Shown in pieces: positions 23,934 to 32,810 of a stretch of DNA of 35,796 bases. Made by a program: the position numbers and the translations under genes. Below the pieces are notes generated by a model that was given only the letters and a program-made list of their open reading frames with translations, searched no databases and was not told where the DNA came from. The DNA is from CAWUJT01 sp963922715 (GTDB taxonomy: Bacteria; Pseudomonadota; Alphaproteobacteria; Rhodobacterales; Rhodobacteraceae), in NCBI GenBank assembly GCA_963922715.1, contig CAWUJT010000011.1:1-35796 (forward strand), in the 5' to 3' direction. Position 1 is the first letter of the stretch; each line of letters starts with the position of its first letter.

Positions 23934-25748
23934 ATGGCGCGCCCTCCACTTTTGCAACTCTCCTCGGTCTCTCTTGGTGAAAATCAAAAGTATCTTTTCA
24001 ACGATCTCAGCCTAAAGGTACATCCCGGAGACCGCATCGCTCTTGTCGGTCGGAATGGGTCAGGTAAGTCAACGCTCATGAAACTGATGGCTGGGCTTAT
24101 TACGCCCGATCGCGGGAACTTAAGTACAGGTCCTGGCGTTTCCGTGGGATATTTGGCCCAAGACCCAAATCTTGCGCATTTCACAACACTCCGGGCGTAC
24201 GCAAGTTCAAACCTACCAAGTGAACAGGCTTATAAAGTAGATATCTTTGCAGAAGACTTGAAGCTTAACCTTAATGCGGACGCAAAGACGGCCTCAGGCG
24301 GGGAACAGCGCCGGGCCGCGCTTGTCAAACTTCTCGCGGAAGACCCTGATCTGATGCTGCTTGATGAACCAACCAACCATTTGGATATTTCTGCGATATC
24401 CTGGTTGGAAACCACACTTTTGGAAAACCGTAAGAGCTTTATTTTAATTTCGCATGATCGGGCTTTTTTGACGGCCCTCACCACCTCAACGCTCTGGATT
24501 GATCGCGGTCAAGCCCGCCAACACAGCAAAGGGTTTGCGCATTTCGAGGCTTGGCGTGATAAGACATGGGAAGAAGAAGAGCTTGCCCGCCACAAATTAG
24601 ATCGAAAAATCAAATCTGAGGCCCGCTGGGCTGTTGAAGGGATCAGTGCGCGCCGTAAGCGTAACATGGGGCGCATGCGCGCGCTCGAAGAATTAAGAAA
24701 CACCCGAAAAGACATGATCGCGCAGCCAGGCAAAGCAGCACTTGCATTGAGCAGTGGCCAAATTTCTGGCCACCGTGTCATCGAGGCGAAAAAAATCAGC
24801 AAAAGCTACGGAGACCGGATTATTTTTAAGGATGTATCGTTAAAAATAACACGCGGGGAAAGAATAGCCTTTGTTGGCCCGAACGGGGTTGGCAAAACAA
24901 CACTTCTAAAAGTGCTGATGGGTGATATAAAACCCGATACAGGGACAGTCCAACTTGGCACAAATCTCAACAGTGCCGTGTTTGATCAAGCACGCGCACA
25001 ATTTGATCCTGACGCAAGCCTTTGGGACAGCCTCGCGAACGATCCGCTCTTGGGAATGAACGGTCAATCGGATCAAATTATAGTCCGCGGCAAAGCCCGG
25101 CATGTGGCTGGCTATCTGAAAGATTTCTTATTTCCTGCAGACGCCTTGCATGCCCCTGTCAAATCACTCTCGGGGGGCGAAAAGGCACGCCTTTTATTGG
25201 CGCGCATTATGGCGCTGTCCTCTAATCTTCTTGTTCTTGATGAGCCGACAAACGATTTGGATATCGAGACCCTAGACCTTCTGCAAGACGTACTTGCGGA
25301 GTATCAGGGCACTGTTTTGCTGGTCAGCCATGATCGTGATTTTCTGGACCGTGTGGCAACCAAAACGATTGCCTTTGAAGGCGCGGGCCAGATTGGCGTC
25401 TATGCAGGGGGCTGGTCAGATTACGTGCTGCAAAAATCTTCACACGAACCAGTAATTGTTAAAACAGCCAAAACGCCGCCAAAAATCTCTCTCTCCCCGA
25501 AAAACATAGCGACATCTGGTTTGAGTTTTACAGAAAAGCACCGTTTGAAAGAGTTACCAGATCTTATCGCTGGTACTGAAAAAGAGATCGAAAAACTCGA
25601 AACGCTTTTATCGGACCCAGACCTGTTTTCAAAAACACCAGAGAAGTTTTACAAAGCAACGCAAGCTTTGACATCCAGGGTAGCCTTACTGGATAATTTA
25701 GAGACCGAATGGTTTACACTTGCCGAAAAAGAAGAGCTAGAAAAATAG
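23934..25748 (+). CDS. ABC-F family ATPase, Uup-like
   Basis: A 604-residue soluble protein with two ATP-binding cassettes and no membrane domain. Cassette 1 has Walker A GRNGSGKST, signature ASGGEQ and Walker B LMLLDEPTNHLD. Cassette 2 has GPNGVGKTT, LSGGEK and LLVLDEPTNDLD. The linker (about residues 205-280) is rich in Arg, Glu and Lys. A C-terminal coiled coil (about 540-600) matches Uup, which acts on ribosomes or branched DNA. It follows the OlsB-like gene by 31 bases without a strong ribosome-binding site. Confidence 0.95.
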   Translation: MARPPLLQLSSVSLGENQKYLFNDLSLKVHPGDRIALVGRNGSGKSTLMKLMAGLITPDRGNLSTGPGVSVGYLAQDPNLAHFTTLRAYASSNLPSEQAYKVDIFAEDLKLNLNADAKTASGGEQRRAALVKLLAEDPDLMLLDEPTNHLDISAISWLETTLLENRKSFILISHDRAFLTALTTSTLWIDRGQARQHSKGFAHFEAWRDKTWEEEELARHKLDRKIKSEARWAVEGISARRKRNMGRMRALEELRNTRKDMIAQPGKAALALSSGQISGHRVIEAKKISKSYGDRIIFKDVSLKITRGERIAFVGPNGVGKTTLLKVLMGDIKPDTGTVQLGTNLNSAVFDQARAQFDPDASLWDSLANDPLLGMNGQSDQIIVRGKARHVAGYLKDFLFPADALHAPVKSLSGGEKARLLLARIMALSSNLLVLDEPTNDLDIETLDLLQDVLAEYQGTVLLVSHDRDFLDRVATKTIAFEGAGQIGVYAGGWSDYVLQKSSHEPVIVKTAKTPPKISLSPKNIATSGLSFTEKHRLKELPDLIAGTEKEIEKLETLLSDPDLFSKTPEKFYKATQALTSRVALLDNLETEWFTLAEKEELEK

Positions 25749-25879
25749 AAGACCACTAAAACAGCTCTGGCTCGGTTTTGGTAACAATCTCGTAATCACC
25801 CTTAAAATGCCAAAGTTCTGCCCATGTTCTTAGGCATTTGATCACAAAGTTCATAAATACGAAAGATTAGGTAAAGTTA

Positions 25880-26494
25880 ATGCATAGTTTATTTGCGATG
25901 ATACGACTTCTGCGCAGATTAGGTCAGTCAATAAACGCGCAGCGATCAAAACGATCACACGAAGATCAGGAAGCCTTAAATCAAGAGCAAAGTGTTGCAA
26001 TCATAAAAAAGCGGTCCACCGCAGAGCAAAATGTCACCTCTGCGACATCACCGCTGATAGATCATGCATCAATGAATTCTCATCATCCGGTGTCAGGCAT
26101 CAAGGCAGCTATAAAACCGATTTTCATATCTGATGAAGCCTTATCACTCTATGAATACCTCGTGGATCAAATCGAAATGAGTTATCCTCACCTCTCAATC
26201 CATTCTGGAGTCGCGGTTTCCGCCTGCATAGAACTCAGCATACAAGCACAACAAGCAATTGGATCAGACTATATGTCTTGCCCGATTGATTTTGTTTTTG
26301 TCGATGAGACGGGTCTACCACTTGTGGCTTTAATTTCTGACGCTGAAACACAAGGTGATAAAGTGGATGTTCAAACGCTGCACATGCTTCTTCTCAATGC
26401 TCAACTCCCAGTGGTGACGTTCAACCAAAAGAGTGGTTCAGATGACGTTTGGCAGAATGTACAAAAGCATATTTTATATGAAATGGCAGCTTAA
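25880..26494 (+). CDS. Hypothetical protein (DUF2726-like C-terminal part possible)
   Basis: A 204-residue protein I do not recognise firmly. Residues 1-75 are basic and polar and probably disordered. Residues about 85-204 look folded, with SYPHLSIHSGVAVSACIELS, CPIDFVFVDETGLPLVALI and LLLNAQLPVVTF, a pattern reminiscent of DUF2726-type nuclease-fold proteins, in which DFVxxD is followed by a Leu-rich strand and a helix. No signal peptide or membrane helix is seen. Its stop codon lies inside a hairpin terminator shared with the convergent MORN gene. Local sequence is AT-rich. Confidence 0.65.
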   Translation: MHSLFAMIRLLRRLGQSINAQRSKRSHEDQEALNQEQSVAIIKKRSTAEQNVTSATSPLIDHASMNSHHPVSGIKAAIKPIFISDEALSLYEYLVDQIEMSYPHLSIHSGVAVSACIELSIQAQQAIGSDYMSCPIDFVFVDETGLPLVALISDAETQGDKVDVQTLHMLLLNAQLPVVTFNQKSGSDDVWQNVQKHILYEMAA

Positions 26495-26515
26495 AACTCA
26501 GTTCTGCTGAGTTTT
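26493..26515. terminator. Bidirectional hairpin terminator spanning two stop codons
   Basis: AAAACTCAG (26493-26501), loop TTCTG, CTGAGTTTT (26507-26515): a perfect 9-bp inverted repeat whose A/T ends give a T tract on both strands. The stop of the upstream gene (26492-26494) and that of the convergent MORN gene (26498-26500) both fall in the left arm, so it is positioned to end transcription of both. Confidence 0.65.
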
Positions 26516-27943
26516 CTCGTCAAGTGTTTGCTCTGTAGACCCCTGGTTTTCGGGTGGACGTTCGTTGCTCAAACGACCCCCGGTCCATATACCGGTTTCT
26601 AGCGCACCGTTGGCATAACGCATCGTTCCTTCACCGCCCCTTTGGCCATATACGAAATTTCCTTCGTAAACATCTCCGTTGGGGTAGCGTGCTATACCTT
26701 CACCGTGAAGTTCACCACTGACCCATCCACCGGTATAGGTGAAGCCATCAGGCATGGTTAAAGTACCTTCGCCTTCACGCTCCCCAGCAAGAAAATCCCC
26801 TTCGTATATTGTCCCATCTGGGTATGTAGCCTTTCCTTTGCCGTGGCTAAGTCCGTCGCGCCAGGTACCCTCATATCGATACCCATCGGCAGATGTCATA
26901 ATACCAACACCATGATTGCGTGCGTCTTTGAAATGCCCATCATAGACCAAGCCGTTGGGATATCGCGCGATACCTTTTCCCTCTATCACACCCCGCACCC
27001 AGTCCCCTTCATAGGTTGATCCGTCTGCGTATGTTATTTTCCCGACACCATGCGGCGTGTCTTCTTGGAATTGTCCAATGTAAACCGACCCGTCCGGATA
27101 TGTCACCTGACCTTGGCCGGCAATCCGTCCCTCAACCCAGCTGCCGACATATTCATATCCATCAGTGCCTTTCAAAATGCCCTCACCGTGACGCAGGTCT
27201 TCGAAAAACTCTCCCTCATAAACATCGCCATTGGCGTAGCGCACTGTTCCAAGACCTTGCCTGCGCCCATCGACCAGTTCCCCTTCATAGATGTCGCCAT
27301 TGGCTTGGGTCAACTTTCCCACACCGTTGATTTGACCGTCGCGCCAAGGTCCCACATAGATCATTCCATCTGGCATGGTCAAAACACCTTCTCCACTGCG
27401 CTTGCCTTGATACATCTGGCCTTCATATACGCTGCCATCGGGGTACGTTATTTTACCCTCACCGTTTTTCAGCCCTGCCACCCAAGTGCCCTCATAACGA
27501 TAGCCTGCCGATGTCTGCATTGTGCCAAAACCCTCATGCAGCGCATCGACAAACCCGCCTTCATAGCGCACGCCATTGGCATACTCTGCAATGCCTTGGC
27601 CGTTAATTTTGCCATCCCGCCAGCCGCCTTCATAGGTGCTGCCATCTGAGAACTGCATACGCCCCTGGCCCTCTGGCTTTCCGTTCACAAAGCTCCCTGT
27701 ATAAACGGAACCATCAGGAAAGCGCGCCCTACCTTGACCTTGAATTTGCCCCTCTACCCATGATCCTATATATTCATACCCATTCGGCAGACGATATGTG
27801 CCTTGCCCATGTTGAACACCATCGAGAAATTCACCTTCATAAATGCCCCCGCCATCATATTCACGTGTGAGGATCTCAGCCTCTTGGGCAAGGACAAGCG
27901 ATCCGTTCAAAAGCACAGCGATAGCAAGTGTTAGAAAACGCAT
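26498..27943 (-). CDS. Exported MORN-repeat protein
   Basis: A 481-residue protein with a signal peptide (residues 1-20, cleavage near VLAQ), 18 consecutive MORN repeats of exactly 23 residues (35-448), a partial nineteenth, and a polar Gln/Glu/Thr-rich tail. Each repeat follows YxGxWxxGxxxGxGxxxxPDGxx. MORN repeats form an elongated beta-sheet rod that binds membranes or proteins in eukaryotes; bacterial roles are poorly known. The signal peptide implies a periplasmic or outer location. A strong AAAGGAGAG site precedes the ATG. The gene is divergent from nadE and ends in a shared terminator. Confidence 0.93.
   Translation of the reverse strand: MRFLTLAIAVLLNGSLVLAQEAEILTREYDGGGIYEGEFLDGVQHGQGTYRLPNGYEYIGSWVEGQIQGQGRARFPDGSVYTGSFVNGKPEGQGRMQFSDGSTYEGGWRDGKINGQGIAEYANGVRYEGGFVDALHEGFGTMQTSAGYRYEGTWVAGLKNGEGKITYPDGSVYEGQMYQGKRSGEGVLTMPDGMIYVGPWRDGQINGVGKLTQANGDIYEGELVDGRRQGLGTVRYANGDVYEGEFFEDLRHGEGILKGTDGYEYVGSWVEGRIAGQGQVTYPDGSVYIGQFQEDTPHGVGKITYADGSTYEGDWVRGVIEGKGIARYPNGLVYDGHFKDARNHGVGIMTSADGYRYEGTWRDGLSHGKGKATYPDGTIYEGDFLAGEREGEGTLTMPDGFTYTGGWVSGELHGEGIARYPNGDVYEGNFVYGQRGGEGTMRYANGALETGIWTGGRLSNERPPENQGSTEQTLDEKTQQN
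26600..27841 (-). repeat. 18 tandem MORN repeats arranged as two 9-repeat blocks
   Basis: Units of 69 bp run in perfect phase with no indels. Repeats 1-9 (27221-27841) and 10-18 (26600-27220) correspond one to one: for example GYEYIGSWVEG recurs as GYEYVGSWVEG, GYRYEGTW recurs identically, LTMPDG recurs, and VRYANG recurs as MRYANG. This points to an internal 621-bp duplication on top of the 69-bp period. Confidence 0.9.
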
Positions 27944-28079
27944 TGAAAATCTCTCCTTTCGATCAATCTCATATTTATATACAGATCACTAAGTTAGCGA
28001 AGTCGATTTTCGGGCGCAAATGCTTTTCCTGTTTCTCAATGGCAGATAATAGCGATATATTCTTTCTCAGTGGGGATCT

Positions 28080-29744
28080 ATGACACGTCACTTCCAAATC
28101 AGTCTCGCACAGCTTAACCCAACGTTAGGTGATATTTCAAGCAACGCGCAAAAGGCATACACGGCTTGGACCTCTGCAAAAGCGGCGGGAAGCGACCTGG
28201 TTGCGCTGCCCGAGATGTTTCTCCCAGGCTACCAGGCGCAAGACCTTAGTCGTCGACCCGCCTTCGTGCAGGCCTGCGCAGAGGCCCTTGGAGGATTGAC
28301 CCAAGCCTGTGCTGATGGGCCTGCTTTGGCAATCGGACTGCCCTATTGGCCAGACGGGGCCCAAAAGCCTTTCAACGCGTACACTATTTTGCAAGGGGGC
28401 AAGATCGTAAGCCGCGCTCTGAAACATCACCTGCCCAATGATGATGTGTTTGATGAGCACCGCTATTTCGAGCAGGGGGCTATTTCGGGACCTGTTTCCA
28501 TAAAGGGTGTCCGTATTGGCACGCCGATATGCGAAGATGCCTGGTTTGAGGATGTTTGCGAAACACTCACTGAGACAGGTGCCGAGATTTTATTGGTGCC
28601 TAACGGCTCACCTTATGCACACGGCAAGCAGGATATACGCTATGCACTCATGACCGCGCGGGTCGTAGAGACGGGCTTGCCGTTGATTTATCTCAACCTG
28701 GTGGGCGGGCAGGACGATCAGATCTTTGATGGCGCGAGTTTCGTTTTGAACCCAGGCGGGGGTCAAACCCACCTTTTGCCTGCTTTCGAAGAGACGCTTA
28801 TCGAGGTTACATTTACCGAAACCGCAAACGGCTGGCAGGCCCAGCCAGGTCATCGCGCCACACTCCCCCAAGGGATTGGGGCAGACTATCACGCTATGGT
28901 TGTTGGCTTGCGGGATTACGTCCAGAAAACGGGTTTTCAGAAAACAATCCTGGGCCTGTCGGGCGGGATCGACAGCGCTTTGGTCGCAACTGTGGCCTGC
29001 GATGCGGTAGGGCCGGACAATGTGCGGTGTGTCATGCTGCCTTCGGAATATACCTCCCAAACCTCCAAAGAGGATGCAGTTGCAATTGCCAAAGCCCTGG
29101 GATGTACACTGGATACCCTTCCAATTTCAACCGCACGCGCAGCGATTACACAAACACTGGCACCCTTCTTTGAAGGTATGGCCCCTGATGTCACGGAAGA
29201 GAATATCCAATCTCGATTGCGGGCTTTGTTCTTGATGGCGCTTTCGAATAAAACCGGGGCTATGCTTCTGACAACTGGCAACAAATCTGAAGTCGCGGTT
29301 GGGTATGCCACAATCTATGGGGACATGGCGGGCGGCTATAACCCGATCAAAGATATGTATAAAACCCGCGTTTTTGAGACGTGCCGCTGGCGCAACACAC
29401 ATCATGCCCCCTGGATGTCTGGCCCTTCTGGGATGGTGATCCCTGATCGGGTGATCGAAAAGCCACCGTCTGCAGAACTCAGAGCGGACCAGAAGGACGA
29501 AGACAGCTTGCCACCTTATGAAGTCTTAGATGCGATTTTAGAGTGCTTGATTGACAAAGAGCAATCCGTTGCGGAGATCGTTTCGGCAGGATTTGATCGT
29601 ACGATGGTGAAAAGGGTCGAGCATTTGATTTATACCAGCGAATATAAACGCTTTCAGTCAGCCCCGGGTGCACGGCTCAGCGAAAAGGCATTTTGGTTGG
29701 ACCGCCGTTACCCGATCGTCAATCGATGGCGCGATCAAAGTTAA
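28080..29744 (+). CDS. nadE: Glutamine-dependent NAD(+) synthetase
   Basis: Final step of NAD synthesis: amidation of nicotinic acid adenine dinucleotide using glutamine. The 554 residues contain an N-terminal nitrilase-type glutaminase with the triad Glu45 (LPEMFLPGY), Lys115 (ALKHHLPN) and Cys151 (TPICEDAW). The C-terminal synthetase domain has the PP-loop SGGIDS at 294-299, and later LLTTGNKSEVAVGYATIYGDMAGG and KPPSAELRADQKDEDSLPPY. The stop overlaps that of the convergent sulfotransferase gene through TTAA. Confidence 0.97.
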   Translation: MTRHFQISLAQLNPTLGDISSNAQKAYTAWTSAKAAGSDLVALPEMFLPGYQAQDLSRRPAFVQACAEALGGLTQACADGPALAIGLPYWPDGAQKPFNAYTILQGGKIVSRALKHHLPNDDVFDEHRYFEQGAISGPVSIKGVRIGTPICEDAWFEDVCETLTETGAEILLVPNGSPYAHGKQDIRYALMTARVVETGLPLIYLNLVGGQDDQIFDGASFVLNPGGGQTHLLPAFEETLIEVTFTETANGWQAQPGHRATLPQGIGADYHAMVVGLRDYVQKTGFQKTILGLSGGIDSALVATVACDAVGPDNVRCVMLPSEYTSQTSKEDAVAIAKALGCTLDTLPISTARAAITQTLAPFFEGMAPDVTEENIQSRLRALFLMALSNKTGAMLLTTGNKSEVAVGYATIYGDMAGGYNPIKDMYKTRVFETCRWRNTHHAPWMSGPSGMVIPDRVIEKPPSAELRADQKDEDSLPPYEVLDAILECLIDKEQSVAEIVSAGFDRTMVKRVEHLIYTSEYKRFQSAPGARLSEKAFWLDRRYPIVNRWRDQS

Positions 29745-31846
29745 TCTGGCAGTGATATACCCTCTTGCGCTAGCGCGTCCACAAAGGGTTGCATTTCAGC
29801 CTCATAACGTCGCCATCCGCCTTTAGAGGACGCATAAAGGGGCTGCCGCACTTGCGCAAAACTCAATGTGCGCACACCTGATGTCGATTTATGAAATTCA
29901 AGACAGGCGGGATCCCACGGAAGATCACATGCGGCCAAGAGGCGCCGTGTTTCAGCCTCTGGGGCCGCTAACAGAGCCTCATAGCTGACCTCATAAAAAC
30001 TTTCTGGCTGTTCTTTTTTCCAATGAGACACCATGCGATAGAAAAATCCAATGCGCTGTGCGATTGCCGTCAGGTCCGCCGCATACCGATGCGCCCCATC
30101 TTTGAAGTGGTTGCGGTAGATCGACAGGGCCACATCGCGTGGATCCCGGCGCACCACAACAAACCGTGCCGCGGGTAAGACTGCCTGCAAAAGACCGATG
30201 TAGGCAAAACTATGGATTGATTTGTCCGTAAATCGCTTTGGCATGTTTCCCAGCCGTTCCCGCGCCAGGTCTGCATACATGTCGGCCGCTTGTGTGAGGT
30301 CCTCGGTTGACAAAACCTCTCCCTCTTTCATGTCTTCTATCAACGATGGCACTACGCGGGATATCACACCAAGCTCGCCGCCGGCCACAACCCCGGGATG
30401 GGCCCCTAGGATTTGTTCCACAAGTGTTGTGCCCGAACGTGGCATCCCCGTCACGAAAATAGGGGCAAGGTGTCGTGTTCCTTGCGCTTTGAGACGCCGC
30501 ACACCTTCAGTCACGGGTCCAAGAAGATGTGCTTCATCAGCGGCATCAGTTTTTTTGTCGTATGGGAATGTGCGCGCTGTCGCTGCATTTGCGCGATCAA
30601 GGTAGACAAAAACATCCTTTGTTTGGCCAATATCTCCCATAATTTTGCCCAAGGCAAAGTTTAATAACCGTCGGTCATTCTCAGGTGTTTCGGGGGCTAC
30701 GGCAGCGGTCTTAAATTGTTCGATAAGTGGATCGGCGGTTGGAAATTTGGTTCCCGCGGCCAAAGCTAAGGCTGCGATGCCATCTTGCTGTGAGACAGCA
30801 AGAACCCTGCGCAACTCTGCGTCGGCTTCATCGTTGCGGCCAAGGGTCTGCAATAATTGTGCCCTATCTACTCTGAGTTTAAGGTGATCTTCTTTTTCAA
30901 GGGCTTTGTTATAGTGTGTGAGCGCGGAATCGAAATTGTTTGAGTCCTGATAAAGTTTTGCCACAAAAACATGGTCACGCGCTGTCTTCACACCTTTTTC
31001 AGCAATAGAGGCTGCCGTGGAGAATCGTCCTTCTGCCTCGAGCAATTGTGCCTCTGTAAGGGCAAGCTTATCTAAAGATGCGTTCAAGGCAGATGCCATA
31101 TCCCAAACAAGTCGCGCGCGTTTTTCAGCGTCTATCGATAATAATGCCTTTATCGCCAGATGAACCGCCTTTACTGCATGTGGTGCAAGATCAGCGGCAG
31201 AGGTGGCATAGCGTGCCACATGGCCAGGCTGATTGGCGGCCTGGGCAATACGGGCGCGCAAGAGAAGAACATCTGTCGCCAAGGGCGAAAGCTGTTCGAC
31301 CTCTTGCGCAAAACGGTTGGCGTCTTGAAGCCTGCGCTGCGCCAAGGCAAGTTCGGCACGCAAGCATTTGAGCGCTGGGTCTTCTTTTGGTTGAGGTTGA
31401 CCAAGTATCTCAAGCGCAGAACGTCCGTTCCCTTTTGCAAGAGCAGCATTCGCCAGACGCACCGTCTTGGCCGCGCGACCAGATGGCGTTGGAAGCGGAA
31501 CAGGGCGACCTTGGAAAACCATTGTAAGCAATGTTTGCAAAGATTTTGGTACGTTTGCCTGATCCATCCGTGTCTTTAAATCTTTGTCTCCTGCGTTTGC
31601 TGTGCGCAACAGTATCGCCAATTCAACCCATACAGGTAGATTTTTCGGGGCCTGATGAAGCGCTTTGTCGCTTTCAAATAGCCCCTGATCAAACTCACCA
31701 CACAGCCGAAAGTAACGCGCACGCAGAAGCGTTATCTCTGCGGAGGAGGACGCAGTGTCGAGCTTTGACAGCATGCGTGCAGCTTTCTTCAACTCACCAC
31801 GTTCTACAGCAAGGCGTGTTTGATTGAGTGAAATCTGATCTTTCAT
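29741..31846 (-). CDS. TPR-repeat sulfotransferase
   Basis: A 701-residue two-part protein. Residues 1 to about 440 are helical tetratricopeptide-like repeats (for example RYFRLCGEFDQGLFESDKAL and ALTHYNKALEKEDHLKLRVDRAQLLQTLG). From about 460 there is a PAPS-dependent sulfotransferase domain: VTGMPRSGTTLVEQILGAHP is the 5'-phosphosulfate loop and FVVVRRDPRDVALSIYRNHF the 3'-phosphate region. Such proteins are frequent in marine alphaproteobacteria, with unknown acceptors. I start at ATG 31846, after GAGGG; a longer start overlaps upstream DNA without support. It is divergent from the Hint gene. Confidence 0.92.
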   Translation of the reverse strand: MKDQISLNQTRLAVERGELKKAARMLSKLDTASSSAEITLLRARYFRLCGEFDQGLFESDKALHQAPKNLPVWVELAILLRTANAGDKDLKTRMDQANVPKSLQTLLTMVFQGRPVPLPTPSGRAAKTVRLANAALAKGNGRSALEILGQPQPKEDPALKCLRAELALAQRRLQDANRFAQEVEQLSPLATDVLLLRARIAQAANQPGHVARYATSAADLAPHAVKAVHLAIKALLSIDAEKRARLVWDMASALNASLDKLALTEAQLLEAEGRFSTAASIAEKGVKTARDHVFVAKLYQDSNNFDSALTHYNKALEKEDHLKLRVDRAQLLQTLGRNDEADAELRRVLAVSQQDGIAALALAAGTKFPTADPLIEQFKTAAVAPETPENDRRLLNFALGKIMGDIGQTKDVFVYLDRANAATARTFPYDKKTDAADEAHLLGPVTEGVRRLKAQGTRHLAPIFVTGMPRSGTTLVEQILGAHPGVVAGGELGVISRVVPSLIEDMKEGEVLSTEDLTQAADMYADLARERLGNMPKRFTDKSIHSFAYIGLLQAVLPAARFVVVRRDPRDVALSIYRNHFKDGAHRYAADLTAIAQRIGFFYRMVSHWKKEQPESFYEVSYEALLAAPEAETRRLLAACDLPWDPACLEFHKSTSGVRTLSFAQVRQPLYASSKGGWRRYEAEMQPFVDALAQEGISLPD

Positions 31847-32020
31847 GTGCGAGCCCTCTATAAACTCATTGTGGCTGTGCTCGACCATGGGCAATAATTA
31901 CACCCTTAGACATAAGATTTTGTGTGAAAATGACCCTACCCAACACTTGCAAAGCATAGTGTTGAAGAAACCAATTGTTTCTGCTTCTGGACTTGCAAAA
32001 ATAGGGATGATTTTGGGATA

Positions 32021-32048
32021 TTGTTTGCATCGGCGGGGGCTGTATAGT
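32021..32048 (+). promoter_or_regulatory. Candidate promoter of the Hint-domain gene
   Basis: TTGTTT (32021-32026), a 16-base spacer and TATAGT (32043-32048) resemble a sigma70 promoter. Transcription would begin near 32055, leaving a leader of only about 9 bases before the ATG at 32064, which has no clear ribosome-binding site. Confidence 0.35.
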
Positions 32049-32063
32049 CAGAGAAATTTAAAT

Positions 32064-32810
32064 ATGACATTCCCATTTATACCGCGTCATGAAACAATTG
32101 AAAATGAGATTGTCCCGCAAAAAGCGGCGTATGATTTGGCCTGGCTCGATCAGCACGGTCGCCCGAATTGGGATACGCGCACTCTTCCTGTGTCAAAGAT
32201 TACTGAAATGGCCTGTGCATCTATTGCGAGGGGTGGTTTGGTGTTAACGCAAAACGGACCTGTGGCTGTTGATGACCTTATTCCAGGTGATATGGTGCAA
32301 ACAGTAACAGGTGGAGGAGATAAAGAGATACAGTGGATCGGGTCACGCACATATTGTGAAGACATCCATACACAAACCCGTGCGCCTTTGTACAGAATTG
32401 TCATGGATGCCTTCGGAGAAGGCTATCCAAAGACAGATACTATTCTTGCAAATTCCGCTTACGTCTACGTTGAACATGCTGCCTGTCGACGGATCATCGG
32501 AAGTTTAGGTGCGTTTGCCCCGATCGCTGCATTTGAAGATGGGATAAATGTCACAAAAATCACACCACAAGGTGACATCACAGTGTATAACATGGCCTTC
32601 AACTGTCAGGCCGTCATACAAGTGAACGGTCTAAATGTTGAAAGTTTCCATCCGAACCGTGACACAATGCAACTTATCAATCCAGAAAGCTCACAAGCGT
32701 TATTAGCGCTTATGCCGCATCTGAGATCTGGCATGGGCTTTGGGCCACAAGTCGCGCCACGGCTTTCTTTCACAGAAACCAAAATGCTCATTCATTCCGA
32801 TGGGGTCTGA
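32064..32810 (+). CDS. Hint-domain protein
   Basis: A 248-residue protein with a Hint domain of the type common in Rhodobacterales (hedgehog/intein fold). It begins near Cys51 with CASIARGGLVLTQNGPVAVDDLIPGDMVQT, then GGGDKEIQWIGSRTY. The later LANSAYVYVEHAACRRIIG and a C-terminal part without an obvious His-Asn splice motif suggest autocleavage rather than splicing, or no activity. The ATG at 32064 is preferred since homology starts soon after; 73 residues could be added upstream in frame but look non-coding. It overlaps the convergent Lrp gene by 19 bases. Its role is unknown. Confidence 0.8.
   Translation: MTFPFIPRHETIENEIVPQKAAYDLAWLDQHGRPNWDTRTLPVSKITEMACASIARGGLVLTQNGPVAVDDLIPGDMVQTVTGGGDKEIQWIGSRTYCEDIHTQTRAPLYRIVMDAFGEGYPKTDTILANSAYVYVEHAACRRIIGSLGAFAPIAAFEDGINVTKITPQGDITVYNMAFNCQAVIQVNGLNVESFHPNRDTMQLINPESSQALLALMPHLRSGMGFGPQVAPRLSFTETKMLIHSDGV

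Noticed and set aside
27050..27649. A 199-codon open frame on the plus strand
   Set aside because: It is antisense to the MORN repeats and arises from their regular codon pattern; no ribosome-binding site or homology is seen.
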